A DNA stretch of 64,000 nt from Marsupella aquatica (GCA_973895155.1 OZ316896.1:8742001-8806000); one strand, 5' to 3'. Counted from the first letter of the stretch, positions 9,663 to 19,532 are shown. The notes: generated by a model not told the origin, from the sequence alone. A program made the numbers and translations.

Positions 9663-10792
9663 GAACTGTCAGGATCCAAAATCTGGTCCACTGTAAGGTT
9701 AGTGTCCCTGGATGTGTGGTGAAGAGCCATCTCCAGCAAGGAAAGTGGTGCAAGGTTAGTCCAAAAGTTACGAAGACGATGTGCATAAGAACCACAGTGC
9801 ACTGCATCAATGAGAAGGGGTGGTCCCAAGTAGTGCTGGACCACACTGAAATCCTCTTTGACCTGTGGACGCTGGTCAAACTGAGATGGAGTATTCTCAA
9901 TGATATAACCAACAGCAGGATAAAGGGATTGAGCCCAGGTGAGAATCTGAACCAATGCTGTGAAAAGGCCAGAACGAGAATCATGTAGTCCAGCACCGTG
10001 ACCAGCAGTTGAAAACCCTTGGCATTCCCAACCAGCTATGATCAAATCAAGGGAGCCAAGAAGGGTTAAGTGTCGGTGTTGGACAAGCTGGATATCTGGA
10101 GGGAAGAAAGAAAATGTAGACTTCCATGCACTATGTGGAAACTGCTGGGGAAATCGCTCTGAAAATTCCAGCAGACGGGATTCAGCCACTTGCCTTGCAC
10201 TTGGATCAACATCCACATAGATGTACTGCTTCACCACCATGCCAAACTTTAGGAGAGCTTCCAGGCCTGTAGAAATGCCACCAAAAAGCTCAAGCAATGT
10301 AAGGCCATCTGAAGGAGGAGTCCATGTAACTGGTGCGCTCAAGATTGGGGCTATTAGTTGTCCATTATGCTGCCCAAGGTCCTCAAATTTGTGCAATGCA
10401 GCCACCAAAGGTCTATGGGCTACTTGGAGCCGTTGTACCACCTCTGGTTGATGATCCACGTTGCTGGAAAGTGCTGCTATACGTGCAGCAGCATGTGCAG
10501 TAGCCACCTCATCATCATCCTCCTCAATCCAATCCTGCAATGGGTGGTTGACATAGGTAGCTGTGTGCACTACTTTGAACACACAGTGGTGAGCCATAGG
10601 GGTATGGGCACCATGCAAATCAAGTGGAATGTATCCCAAGTGTGAGCCATCCGTATGCCAATCAACTCTGTAGTATACATGCTCATGCCAGTTGTCAATG
10701 GTAAAACCTGGTGGGAACAAAGCCTCCTGGCCAATGAGCACATCATACGTAGTGGCATTGGTAACCAAACATCTGACTGGGAAATGCAGTTC
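9566..10792 (-). CDS. DNMT3-like cytosine-5 DNA methyltransferase domain of retrotransposon Pol
   Basis: The first 30 or so codons finish the protease. From about 10297 the frame shows C5 methyltransferase motifs in order: motif I LELFGGISTGLEALL, motif II YVDVDPSA, motif IV GWECQGFS with the catalytic Cys at 10024-10022, motif VI IIENTPS, and motif VIII AHRLRNFWTNL. Motifs IX and X follow in another frame at 9494-9363. The spacing, the FGGISTGL start and the AHRxRxFWxNL block resemble DNMT3 rather than DNMT1 or chromomethylases. The usual Pro before the catalytic Cys is Glu here. The domain sits between protease and reverse transcriptase, so it would be cut from the same polyprotein. Its likely role is de novo methylation of element or neighbouring DNA; activity is inference. 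Confidence 0.88.
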   Translation of the reverse strand, partial: ELHFPVRCLVTNATTYDVLIGQEALFPPGFTIDNWHEHVYYRVDWHTDGSHLGYIPLDLHGAHTPMAHHCVFKVVHTATYVNHPLQDWIEEDDDEVATAHAAARIAALSSNVDHQPEVVQRLQVAHRPLVAALHKFEDLGQHNGQLIAPILSAPVTWTPPSDGLTLLELFGGISTGLEALLKFGMVVKQYIYVDVDPSARQVAESRLLEFSERFPQQFPHSAWKSTFSFFPPDIQLVQHRHLTLLGSLDLIIAGWECQGFSTAGHGAGLHDSRSGLFTALVQILTWAQSLYPAVGYIIENTPSQFDQRPQVKEDFSVVQHYLGPPLLIDAVHCGSYAHRLRNFWTNLAPLSLLEMALHHTSRDTNLTVDQILDPDSSCNQLHGKSQHLGIQPIPLDNPMLLGLHLCPF

Positions 10793-11176
10793 CTAATGTG
10801 TACCTCCATTAAAAGTGAGAGTGAGTAAAGTAGAACTCTCACCCAGCACATCCTCCACAGTGCCACTAGCAGTCCGAATGTGCCACCTGGATTGCTGTAA
10901 ATGATCAGTCAGCAGTCCCATCTTCTTGGCAAACTGAATGCCCAAAATTACTGGTTGAGCGCCTGTGTCTAGCATGACCACCTGAGGAGTGTGACCCTCC
11001 AACTTGACTGCTGAATTCCTGTTGTCAACAATGGCAATGGTGGTGGAAACTAAAGTCCTGTCACTAGGCACCACTTTTGGCAAATGATGAGGTACCTTGT
11101 GAAGGGAGTTAGTGTCCACGGTCTTCCCACTCAACAGCATAGCCAGGGAAAGATGAAGTAGCATGACCAGAATCAA
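10793..11176 (-). CDS. Retrotransposon aspartic protease
   Basis: The frame carries a retropepsin-type motif, VVMLDTGAQPVILG, with the D-T-G-A active site, followed by a glycine-rich flap-like part and TLTFNGGT. An in-frame TAG at 10795-10793 interrupts the domain, and its last strand (around LVTNATTYDVLIGQEAL) continues in the same frame after the stop. This frame is shifted relative to Gag and overlaps it for about 68 nt. That overlap could be a programmed frameshift or an indel; the return to the Gag frame downstream favours decay. Confidence 0.85.
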   Translation of the reverse strand: MILVMLLHLSLAMLLSGKTVDTNSLHKVPHHLPKVVPSDRTLVSTTIAIVDNRNSAVKLEGHTPQVVMLDTGAQPVILGIQFAKKMGLLTDHLQQSRWHIRTASGTVEDVLGESSTLLTLTFNGGTH

Positions 11177-13211
11177 GTGTAGCTCTGGTCACACAATTTG
11201 CAGCAATACTGTCATCTCTACCACTGGAAATCGGTACTGGGATAGCCAAACCAGTGGAAGCATGCAATGGAGAAGAAGAAGGTCCAGTATATACATGAGA
11301 TTGGACCTCCAAAACCGGTGTCACAGGGGCTGATGAAGAATGCAGTGAGCCCTCTAGCGCTCTGATGACAGTTCTGGCATCTAGCTGTAAATCATGGCAA
11401 CTGAAAAGTGGAGTGGTAAGAATCCTTTGTGCCATACCGGAGGTGAAATGCTCAAGCAGCTCAGGAAAAACAACTCCCTGTGAAATGTCAGCAGCACCTG
11501 GTGGTGGAATGGATGTAGCTACAGCTCCCTCCCCCCTCGCCAACAAGGTGCGCTCTTCAGCAAGTGTGAGTGGCTGAAAAGACTAGGGCATGACAGCCCG
11601 AGCTCCCCTGGCTCTAGTCATAGGACCAGCAGCAAGACCATCAGCCTGTACAATGCGGCGTGTGGGAGCAATACGGGAGGCAGCACTGGCCTATTGGGAA
11701 GCAAAATAGGAAGGACAGAATGAATCTAAAAATTCTGCTGTAAGGCCAGGCTGTGTAGCAGAGGACAGCACACACTCACCCATATGAGCATCAAATGGCA
11801 AGCCATAGAAAGAGCGGGGTAGAGGTGCTGAACTGTCAGTGGTGCCTGGGCCAGGGATGGGTTGCACGTGACCAGCCGGTTGAGAAGGACCAGCAGAGGC
11901 AGTGGACTTGCCTTTGATGTTGGCAAGTTGGGCATGTAAGGACTCAACCTCATGAGTCAGAGACTGGAGTTGAGTTGCCTGTGCGTTGTGAGCCTCCTTC
12001 TGAGCTGGTTGCTTCTGTTGCTGCTTGGGCAATTTGTTAGCACTGGATGCTTTGCCACTGGAAGGAGGAGAAACTGATGCAGTAGGAGCCCTCCTAGCTT
12101 GTGGGGGAGTGGAAGCAAGAGTAGGATGAGGGGTCTACTATCGTAGCTGCTTCATCTCTGGGAATTTGGCAAAACAAACTGCCTCCAAGTGGCCCACTTT
12201 TCCGCAAAAATCACAAGACAGGTCCTTAGCAACAATATCACATTCATTAGCCTTGTGATTGGGGTTACCACAGTAGTTGCAAGATGGCAGCATGAAAGTA
12301 GCATGTGCTGGCTTGGTCTTGGAACCATACTGTGGCACACGGGAAGGGGTGGTCAGTGTAGGGGCAGTAGCCTGGTACCTGGATCGCGGGGGACGCGCAA
12401 TACTGGCCTCATAATGTGCATGGGCCAACTCAAGTTTCTCAATAGTGTCATAGACATTGAGCAGGGTGTAGCTGTCTCCAAACTCTGAGAATACTTGTTG
12501 CAACACTTGCGAATGGAGAGCTGGTGTGCCCTCCAATGCGCGAAGATAGCGATGAGCAGCTTCTAGGTCAGTGATGCTCTGGGTGTCTTCCTTCAGCTTG
12601 AGAAGCCGGCGATACAGCATCTTCAATGTTTCATCGCGTTGCCTCACAAAGGTGGCCAACTACAGGATTTTGTCAGCACTCTTGATTGGGAATTCCAATT
12701 CAAGAACCTGGAAAAACTCAGCCACTGGATCAGCAAAGGCAGGGGAATCAATGGTGGGAGAAATGCCTGATGTAGCCTGTGCCAAGACAATGGGAGTAAC
12801 TGGTGCAGTGGTGGGAACTGGAGTAGGAGGGGAAGTGGCAGGAGCAGCAACATGGGCTGCAATGGCATTCTGTAATGCCAGTTGTGAGGCAGCCGCAATT
12901 GCAGTGGCATAGGCAGGGTTAGGCAATTGTGTGACAGCAAGCAGCCATTGAGAATGTTGCTCATGCACATCCAAAGCCTTGTGGTGCACATACCTGGCTA
13001 GCTGCTTAAATGCAAAAGCATTTGTGAAGTTGCTGCCATACTTCAACTCCAATTCGTAAACGACAGTGTAGAAAGTGGATTTGAACTCACGCAAAGAAAC
13101 AGTGCCTGGCCGCCCACTGAAGTGCTCAATGCGGCCAAATGAGTGACTGGCATCCATGCTGTATGTTGGTGAAGCTGGAACAATCACTGATGCAGAAGGA
13201 GAAAAAGGCAA
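11109..13211 (-). pseudogene. Retrotransposon Gag and Gag-protease linker, interrupted by in-frame TAG codons
   Basis: One continuous frame from about 13211 to 11109 contains five TAG stops (12662-12660, 12140-12138, 12137-12135, 11693-11691 and 11585-11583). The first part has the Gag core features HFSGRPGTVSLREFKSTF and an Ala/Pro-rich linker. The second has the capsid C-terminal region (TFVRQRDETLKMLYRRLLKL) and two CCHC zinc knuckles of spacing CX2CX4HX4C (CNYCGNPNHKANEC and CDFCGKVGHLEAVC). The remainder is a Gln/Pro/Ser-rich linker with a short coiled-coil-like stretch. The start codon is unclear: the frame is open above 13211 for some 70 nt before further stops. All internal stops being TAG is discussed as a finding. 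Confidence 0.85.
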
Positions 13212-15013
13212 AGAAGTGATAGCAGGCTTCGGGGTAGAGGTGAAGCGACCGCCAAATGTAGCAGAAGGGTTGCGTGGTGTGGGTGCTGCTGCTGTCTACT
13301 GACGTCATCAAAATTGCCGAGACTCCAATGAAATTGGCACCCACGGTCGTGGATCACTCCGTAAGTGGTACCGGGGTGTCGGTGGCGATGAGCTGCTACG
13401 ACTCGGCTCCTCTGCTGACATGCTGCATGCTCACCCGGGGTGCCTAAATAAAAAATGTCCCCCTTCCCAGTGGTATGAGGTGCTGAGGGGAAAGAAACTG
13501 ACAAGAAAAATGGGATCTAGCCCCAAGGCTAGGAAATAAGACCCACAAAGGAAACAACCGTGCGAGGCAGAAATGTGTAGAATGTGTAAGCGCTGAGAAA
13601 CTGTCAAAGTCTATGCAGATGACATGTGGTGGCAGCAAAGAAATCCGGGAAGAATGGGCCCTTGAAAACATGAATAGGGGCCCCCCTTAAGTGTATACAT
13701 TGGGCCCCTTTAAAGTGTATACGTCGGGCCCCTATGTGGACCCGAAAAAGGAAGGACCGGCCGGCACGGTGCCCTATGCAAGTAGTCGAGAACAAAGCAA
13801 GAGCGAACGGAAAAAAATGGGCACTGCAACACGTGAAAGGGGCCCCCTTAAGTGTATACACATCGGCCCGATGTGGACCCAGGAACTGGCAACAGGTCGA
13901 TCGTCGCACGGCAAAAAACTGAGAAAGGCCGAAAAAGGGGAAAATAGCCGAGGCAAGCTCACAGGTGACCGGAAAGAGGAGAAAAGACGTCGCGAGGCGG
14001 GGCAAAAGAAACCGGGCCCTCTTAATGGCATGAGCCCTCCATAGGGCTTCGTGCCCCACCTTATGTGCTCCCGAAAAGGGGCTACGAACTCCCCTCCTCC
14101 TCTCCTTCAATGCAATTTGGGCCTCGTGCCCTGGCAAAAGACTCCCATGAGAGGAGTCAAGTGTACTCCCCCCCTTCAATGCTGACAGTGGGCTCCGTGC
14201 CCTGCAGAAGGACTCCCGAAGGGGGTCGTTAACTCCCCCTCCCTCCTTGAATCTTCATAGGGCCTCGTGCCCTGGTGACAGTATGCCCGAAGGCAAGGGA
14301 GTTGAGTGTACTCCCCTCCCCTGCTTCAATGTCCTTGTGCCCTCTCCTGGCACCCTCGCTCCCCCTCCTTCTTTAATGCAGCATAGGGCCTCGAGCCCTC
14401 CTTTCGCTTCCCCCTCCCCCTCCTTTCCTCACGCGTATGCTCCTGCTCGGCTCCCCCTCTCCTCGCACTTAATTAAATGCTGGCAGAAATGAGAGGGCAC
14501 GATGCCCTTTGCGCAGCCTGCCTCATGCGAGTCGTCGACAACAAGGCGAAGGAAAGAAAAATAGCCAGAAAAGGGAGGCGCACAGAAAAATGACGGCCGG
14601 TGAGGAGAGAAAGAAAAACCTCGGGAGTGGGTAACACTAACATGGGCGTGCGGCCCTATGTGCGTGGTCGCCCCTCGGCCGTGTGCATACACAAAGGTGC
14701 GGCCTCCGGCTGCCAGGCGGCAAGAAAAGAAGGATCAAGAGAAGGGGCGAAAAGGCCCCCCTGAAATCGCAAAACCTCCCGGAAAGTGAGAAGCGCTCCC
14801 CTCGTCTCCTCTTGGGTGTACTCCGCTGGTCCGCAAATTTAAGTGTATACACATAAGGGATGTGTATACAAAGAAAAATCTAACTCTAACTCCATCACTA
14901 GATTTTTCTTCAAATAAATTGCACTGCTGTCGACAGAAAGTGTTGACCGTCGCGAGCAATTGAGAAACACAGCGTTTCTGATCTTCTTCCCTTCACTCGG
15001 CAGTTCTTCTTGA
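13212..15013 (-). other. Retrotransposon 5' leader
   Basis: About 1.8 kb between repeat A1 and Gag with no domain I recognise. It is more GC-rich than the flanks. It has several copies of an AAGTGTATAC motif beside GGGCCC blocks (near 13687, 13710, 13850, 14838 and 14862), and the hairpin array listed separately. Open frames here, up to 191 codons, lack any family feature. A packaging or translation-control role is possible but only inferred. Confidence 0.6.
14040..14402. repeat. Tandem hairpin modules in the retrotransposon leader
   Basis: Degenerate units of about 75 bp begin with GGGCCTCGTGCCCTGG-like sequence at 14044, 14119, 14190, 14270 and 14385, with a weaker one near 14330. Each intact unit has a small hairpin such as GACTCCCGAAGGGGGTC or GACTCCCATGAGAGGAGTC, followed by GTGTACTCCCC and CTTCAATG. 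The arms vary in sequence yet still pair in several units, which hints at a conserved RNA fold. Confidence 0.7.
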
Positions 15014-15015
15014 AT
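15001..15015 (-). promoter_or_regulatory. Self-complementary primer-binding site
   Basis: On the sense strand, ATTCAAGAAGAACTG spans the end of repeat A1 (2 nt) and the first 13 nt of the internal region, where a primer-binding site is expected. It does not begin with TGG, so it does not fit a tRNA 3' end. It is perfectly complementary (15 of 15) to CAGTTCTTCTTGAAT inside A1 at 15160-15146, also present in A2 at 4950-4936. This is the layout of self-primed elements such as Tf1. Confidence 0.7.
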
Positions 15016-15359
15016 AAAAGGCGTACTGAAATCGAATCGAAAACCGGCGAGATGCCAAGATCAGCCGGGAGCATCTAACGAATCACTGTGTGAATTGCGT
15101 GTACGGAACCGACGAGCAGCCTCTGAAAAACTTTGTCTCACAGCGATTCAAGAAGAACTGAAAAATGGCAAAGAAAAAATGCGCTAAGTAGGACCGGGTC
15201 CAGGCGTCACACTAACAAACACCTTTGCTTCAAGAACGGCCCAGACTCGTTACAAGAACATGACACTAACTCAAGTAGTACACTAGCCCTAACTATATAC
15301 TAGCGGGCATGCGAGGGACATGCCGATGTGCACAAGAGGCACTGTCCCTCGGCATGACA
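15014..15359 (-). repeat. Terminal repeat segment A1 (346 bp)
   Basis: Forms the 5' end of the element in sense orientation, beginning TGTCATGCCG next to the TGAG duplication, and ends at CGCCTTTTAT before the primer site. It matches A2. No copy of segment B adjoins it: 14850-15013 has no similarity to B. Confidence 0.9.
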
Positions 15360-15363
15360 TGAG

Positions 15364-15500
15364 GCCATATTACCTATATTTTTTTTATGTACATGTCATA
15401 AGTTTTTCCCATGTATATGATGACCATGCACATGATGACCATAGAGTTACGGTCTAGAGGCTTCACTCTAGACCCTAGCTTGTGAAAAGTAGGCTGCAGT
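15364..15500. mobile_element. Right half of the dispersed repeat split by the retrotransposon
   Basis: It contains ATGTACATGTCATAA, GATGACCATAGAGTTACGG and the palindrome-like GTCTAGAGGCTTCACTCTAG. These match the order in the reverse complement of 26100-26200 and the related copies near 37.6 and 48.97 kb. Confidence 0.6.
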
Positions 15501-17510
15501 TCGCGCTTTATTAGTAAGATATCTGGATTTAAAGGACAATATACAGTTTTGACTGTCTTTTAGGTTAGTTGTTGGGTTTTCAAGATGTTCGTCCTACTTG
15601 TGCTGTGAAAACTGATTTCTAGTGTGGAGGCAAATTGTCCGGTAAGCGGAATCCCGCAGGCCATGTAAATACCCTGGCTAGTGAGGCTTTGGGCCCTGAA
15701 AAGCCAAATTTGAATCCCCGCCTGTACTACACTTCCACCCTCACTTCCATCGTGCCACTTTTTGCTCTCCAGGTGCCAGAGCATGTGGGGAACTCGTCCT
15801 TCATTTCTTTGAACTGTCTCAGTGTAGCCATCACAACAGCATGAACAGCCCTCCTGTCCTTGAAAAAGTGACAATATGTGGATGCACCTTTGCTTGTGTG
15901 CTATAGCTCTTGATCCCAAGCTTGAATGGTGAGTCCTAAACTGGTACACAACACCATGGAATCCTAAACTTGCCACTCACTGATTTTACTGCCTTGCACA
16001 TAGAGCAATTTGGAAATCAATATCAAAATTGGTGTTGACAGACTAAGTATTTACTCTGTACATTAACCTTATTAAGGATGAAAGATAATCTTGAGGCTAA
16101 TCAATGTTGATCAGCCCATGCACCTAGGGAGGTGCTGCCCACTGCCCGCTTGTACCTCACCCCCTATTGGGTTAAGTGCTAGTCACAAATAAAGCTGAGC
16201 ATGAGCCCTACTCTGGTGCAGTGACAGGCAAGGTGGGCCCAGGTTCAAAAACTACTGGTAGTAATTTGAACCATTCTTACACACATTCCACCCAAAAGTG
16301 TGGATTTATTGGAGCTACCAATACTTGGAAACAATTTGCAGAGAGCAGGGCGTGGGCAGCTGACTACTCAAGGCTCATAATGAGCCTCAAGGTGCTTTTT
16401 GTCCTGAATGCATGCTTTGGGGATGGTCCGGTCTTATGGGTGAACCTGAGGGGGTTGGAGCCAGCATATTTTTAGTGGCAGAATTTTGCCCAAATTCTAC
16501 TTCACTAATAGTCTTTGCCACTTATTGTGAAAATTTGCCAAAATTTTTGTGTTCCATTCTCCAGTTTTCTACCTACCCTCAGACCCCATTAGCCAGGATC
16601 TAATGGTTGTCCTTAACTCTAAGGAGATAGAATCTAGGATAGAACAAACAAAAATTACACCAGGAAATCCATATGGATGATAATATTCTTACTAAATTTT
16701 CCTTCACCAAAAGTAAAATTTGTATAGCAAAAGAGGTGAAACCTTAAACTCACCCAGGTTAGAGCCCATGGGTTTCCTTGTGAGTCTTCAAAAAAGTATG
16801 TTTGGGTAGGAGCCACTGTCTTGATCCATGCCACTAACAAAGAGATTTAAATCAGAGAAAATGGGGCCAGGCTGGCTGCAGTTCACGATTACAGCCTTTA
16901 ATGTAATTATCACTATACTGAACTAAAGTTCAGCCAGTGCCAAACTGCACGGGTTTGAACAAAAAAGGAGAATAGAAAGTGGGTGATTGCGTTGCTTCCC
17001 CAACAGATTCACCTTTTAAATGCTGAAACTCAATCAACTTTTGCTGAAAGCTAAGGATAGTTTAAACCATCTAAGTCTCTCCCATAAGAGGTGCCAAATG
17101 TAAGGAACTTTCAAGCATGGAGGGAGATTTGTCAGTCAACTATTTTCAAAGAAAGTCAACTTTGATAGTCACTATCTTCCTCAGCACCCAGTGGAATCTG
17201 GTTTTGTTGGGTTGCTTAGAAACCACTTGGAAAGATCTTTCCATGAGCCTAATCCAGTAAAATTCCATTAAAAATTGAGAGACTTACAAATTTCAAAAGT
17301 TGACTGACTCATTTTCTTGCCACCTTCCACTCATCAGTGTAGTATGTACTACATGAGAAAAAGAAAGGGCTCTGGGTTGCAAAAAACATCCAAGCATCTT
17401 GACTGCAGACATTGAGGTCCATCCAAGCTCTTCCAAAAATTTCATCAATCCAGAATATTATCTCACGTTTGTTTTCTCTAGTTGTGATCCATAGTATAAC
17501 TCCTATCTAA
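15501..17510. other. Non-coding stretch, nothing recognised
   Basis: Only short open frames without family features. A stretch near 15672-15720 resembles the A and B boxes of a tRNA gene but does not fold as one. Confidence 0.55.
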
Positions 17511-17525
17511 TCAACATGAACTCAT

Positions 17526-17686
17526 TTTATTTATTTTTATTTATTTTTAAATACACTTTTATTGACGAAGCCACCACAGCGAAGACCAGCAAGGCAGACA
17601 ACAAACCAAACTGTGAGCCACATGCGCCAAAAAAAGTGACTCAATGCCAGAACCATAACCATCCCAACGGATCACAACTCATGAAT
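17526..17686 (-). mobile_element. Truncated LINE 3' end with 15-bp target duplication
   Basis: TCAACATGAACTCAT occurs at 17511-17525 and 17687-17701, flanking 161 bp. On the minus strand the insert ends in an A-rich tail with AAATAAAT repeats, after a GTCAATAAAAGTGTATTT stretch with a polyadenylation-like signal. A long duplication plus a 3' A-rich tail is the mark of target-primed reverse transcription by a non-LTR element, here strongly 5'-truncated. Confidence 0.8.
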
Positions 17687-17701
17687 TCAACATGAACTCA
17701 T

Positions 17702-19532
17702 GAACCATTGGGTTGGCAGTCTTTTTGTGTGTTATTCCGCTCCGGGTATTTGGATCCTTTTGGCCTTGTGTTTGCAGTCCGTGCAATTGGTCTCCTTCTG
17801 AGTTGTGAGGTAGGGGCTCTTGGTTTGCCTCTATCTATTTAAATACCTTGCCTTTAAAGATGTGCCTAATTACCATACTGTCAAATTTTTATTGTATTTG
17901 TTCTACTGCAAGGGTTTTGCTATATGGGTACTTGGTTATTGACTTCCATATGTCGCATGCTGATTGCTTGGAATTTTCATCTGGATGGTTTCCCCATCGA
18001 CATTGTGCAGGATAGTGCCAACGGAAGAGACCATATGCTGACATGTGTCTTGTGCAGGACGGATTCATGGTTAACAATTCTCTATATTTGGCTACTACCA
18101 TCTTCCCCCAAACAAAGTGCCTGGGCGTTGTGTTCAAAGTATTTTTTTTCTAAAAACACAACGTCATTTTAACACAACACTCGGGCGCTGTGCTCAAGAT
18201 GTTACTCTAAACTGTTCTACATTGAGCACAAATAGTAAAACATTCAAGAAGCATATGCCAATGCCGATATTTAAACACAGCGCCCTGCAAGTACAAAAAA
18301 TGGAAACACATAATCAAAATATGAATACAATGTCGGGGCGCACTATTCTAATCGAGTGCCCCACTATTCAAATATATGGCCTTGTGTGGCCTCGTGTTGG
18401 GGGAATATACATTAGTATTATAATTACATACAATTTTAGTGGCAATGTACTTCAAACTGATTTTTGGAATAATTGGTCTAGTTTTGTTGGTGTATTTAGA
18501 TAAATCATGTGGAACACTGAGGCCCAGTGTACTAATTTGAGAGTGCCTGTCCCAGTTTCGATAACCAACTTTTGTGCCTATGAGAGCTTTTCTGTTGAGC
18601 ATAAAAGTGTAGGAATGATCAGGTTCGTGCATGGTGTGGGGATAGTTATTAATTTCTTTTCAAATTATAAGGCAAAGCCATAACTTATTTTCCCGGATTT
18701 CAGTTTGCTTGAATGTTTTTCAAGATTGATTTATCAGTGTTTAGTAGAATCTTTACTGAAATATATATTGTAAATGTTTTTCTAAGTTTCACGAACATTA
18801 CCTAAATTTGGTCCCTTGACTGAGATTTTTAATAAGTATATTATGTTTTGGCCACCGTGATGTCCCTACACTAATGGCTTGAAAGGACAATGAGCACAAA
18901 AGCGAAAGAAACATTGATGATCCCCAGGTTACACGTGTCCAACGGTTTTGAGCACCTGGGCTTCTGGAGACTGGAGACTATGGTTGTGTAGGTGGACTGG
19001 CGTATGTGGGTTGCTTACCTGCAAATAAATGTCCTTTCCAAGAGAATAAAATAAGAATGGGAATCCAAGAATGGTGACTGATTACCAAACATCACAATTT
19101 TGATATGGAACATTTGACGCAGCGGGCTGCTAGGGAGAATTAACTCCTATAATACACAATTGAGCCACTTTTTAGAATGATGAAGTCATTCAAATTTGCA
19201 GGGCACAAAAATTAAAAAATCTAATCAAAAGAAATAATAAAACAAAATTAAATTATATTGAATGTGAAATAAAGAGTGACACTTTTTCCAAGCAAGAACT
19301 AAAGGGGAATTGGAAATGTCAGGGAATGACAATACACAATAATAAAGTATTTTATGGACCATCTATGTATAATATTCTCCATGCATACTAAGCCCCATAC
19401 ATAGAAATAATATTCTCCATGCCTAGACATTGTACCCATGGTAATCTATATCCTAGGAGTAGTTTAAATGATTACAAATATTACATAATGTAATAGAAAA
19501 GATCAAACCAAAAAATAGTACAAAAGGCCTAA
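17702..19532. other. Non-coding stretch, nothing recognised
   Basis: AT-rich with short open frames only. GGGCG(T/C)TGTG motifs recur between 18120 and 18290 in both orientations, without a clear element boundary. Confidence 0.5.

Larger units (their letters stand above)
4613..15359 (-). mobile_element. Ty3/gypsy-type retrotransposon with DNA methyltransferase and PHD finger, split direct repeats
   Basis: A single 10.7-kb unit flanked by TGAG at 4609-4612 and 15360-15363. The ends form a short inverted pair: TGTCGTGACA at the left and CGGCATGACA at the right. Read on the minus strand the order is repeat A1, self-complementary primer site, 1.8-kb leader, Gag, protease, DNMT3-like methyltransferase, reverse transcriptase, RNase H, DDE integrase, PHD finger, G7 tract, then repeats B1, A2 and B2. 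A1/A2 and B1/B2 are each about 97-98% identical, so insertion is fairly recent. Six in-frame TAG stops, two frame changes and a 657-bp insertion mean this copy is not autonomous as it stands. Retrotransposon-encoded cytosine methyltransferases have been reported in charophyte algae and dinoflagellates, which fits the host type inferred here. Confidence 0.9.

Noticed and set aside
10793-13211. Reassigned TAG codon in the host
   Set aside because: The host genes RPAC1 and UFD2 end in TAG at conserved C-termini, so TAG is a normal stop here.
13604-14179. Frame of 191 codons in the retrotransposon leader
   Set aside because: No recognisable domain and it crosses the tandem hairpin array; kept as leader.
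15665-15725. Possible tRNA gene or tRNA-derived SINE (TGGCTAGTGAGG and ATTTGAATCCC)
   Set aside because: Box-like motifs only; no acceptor or anticodon stem could be formed and no target duplication was seen.
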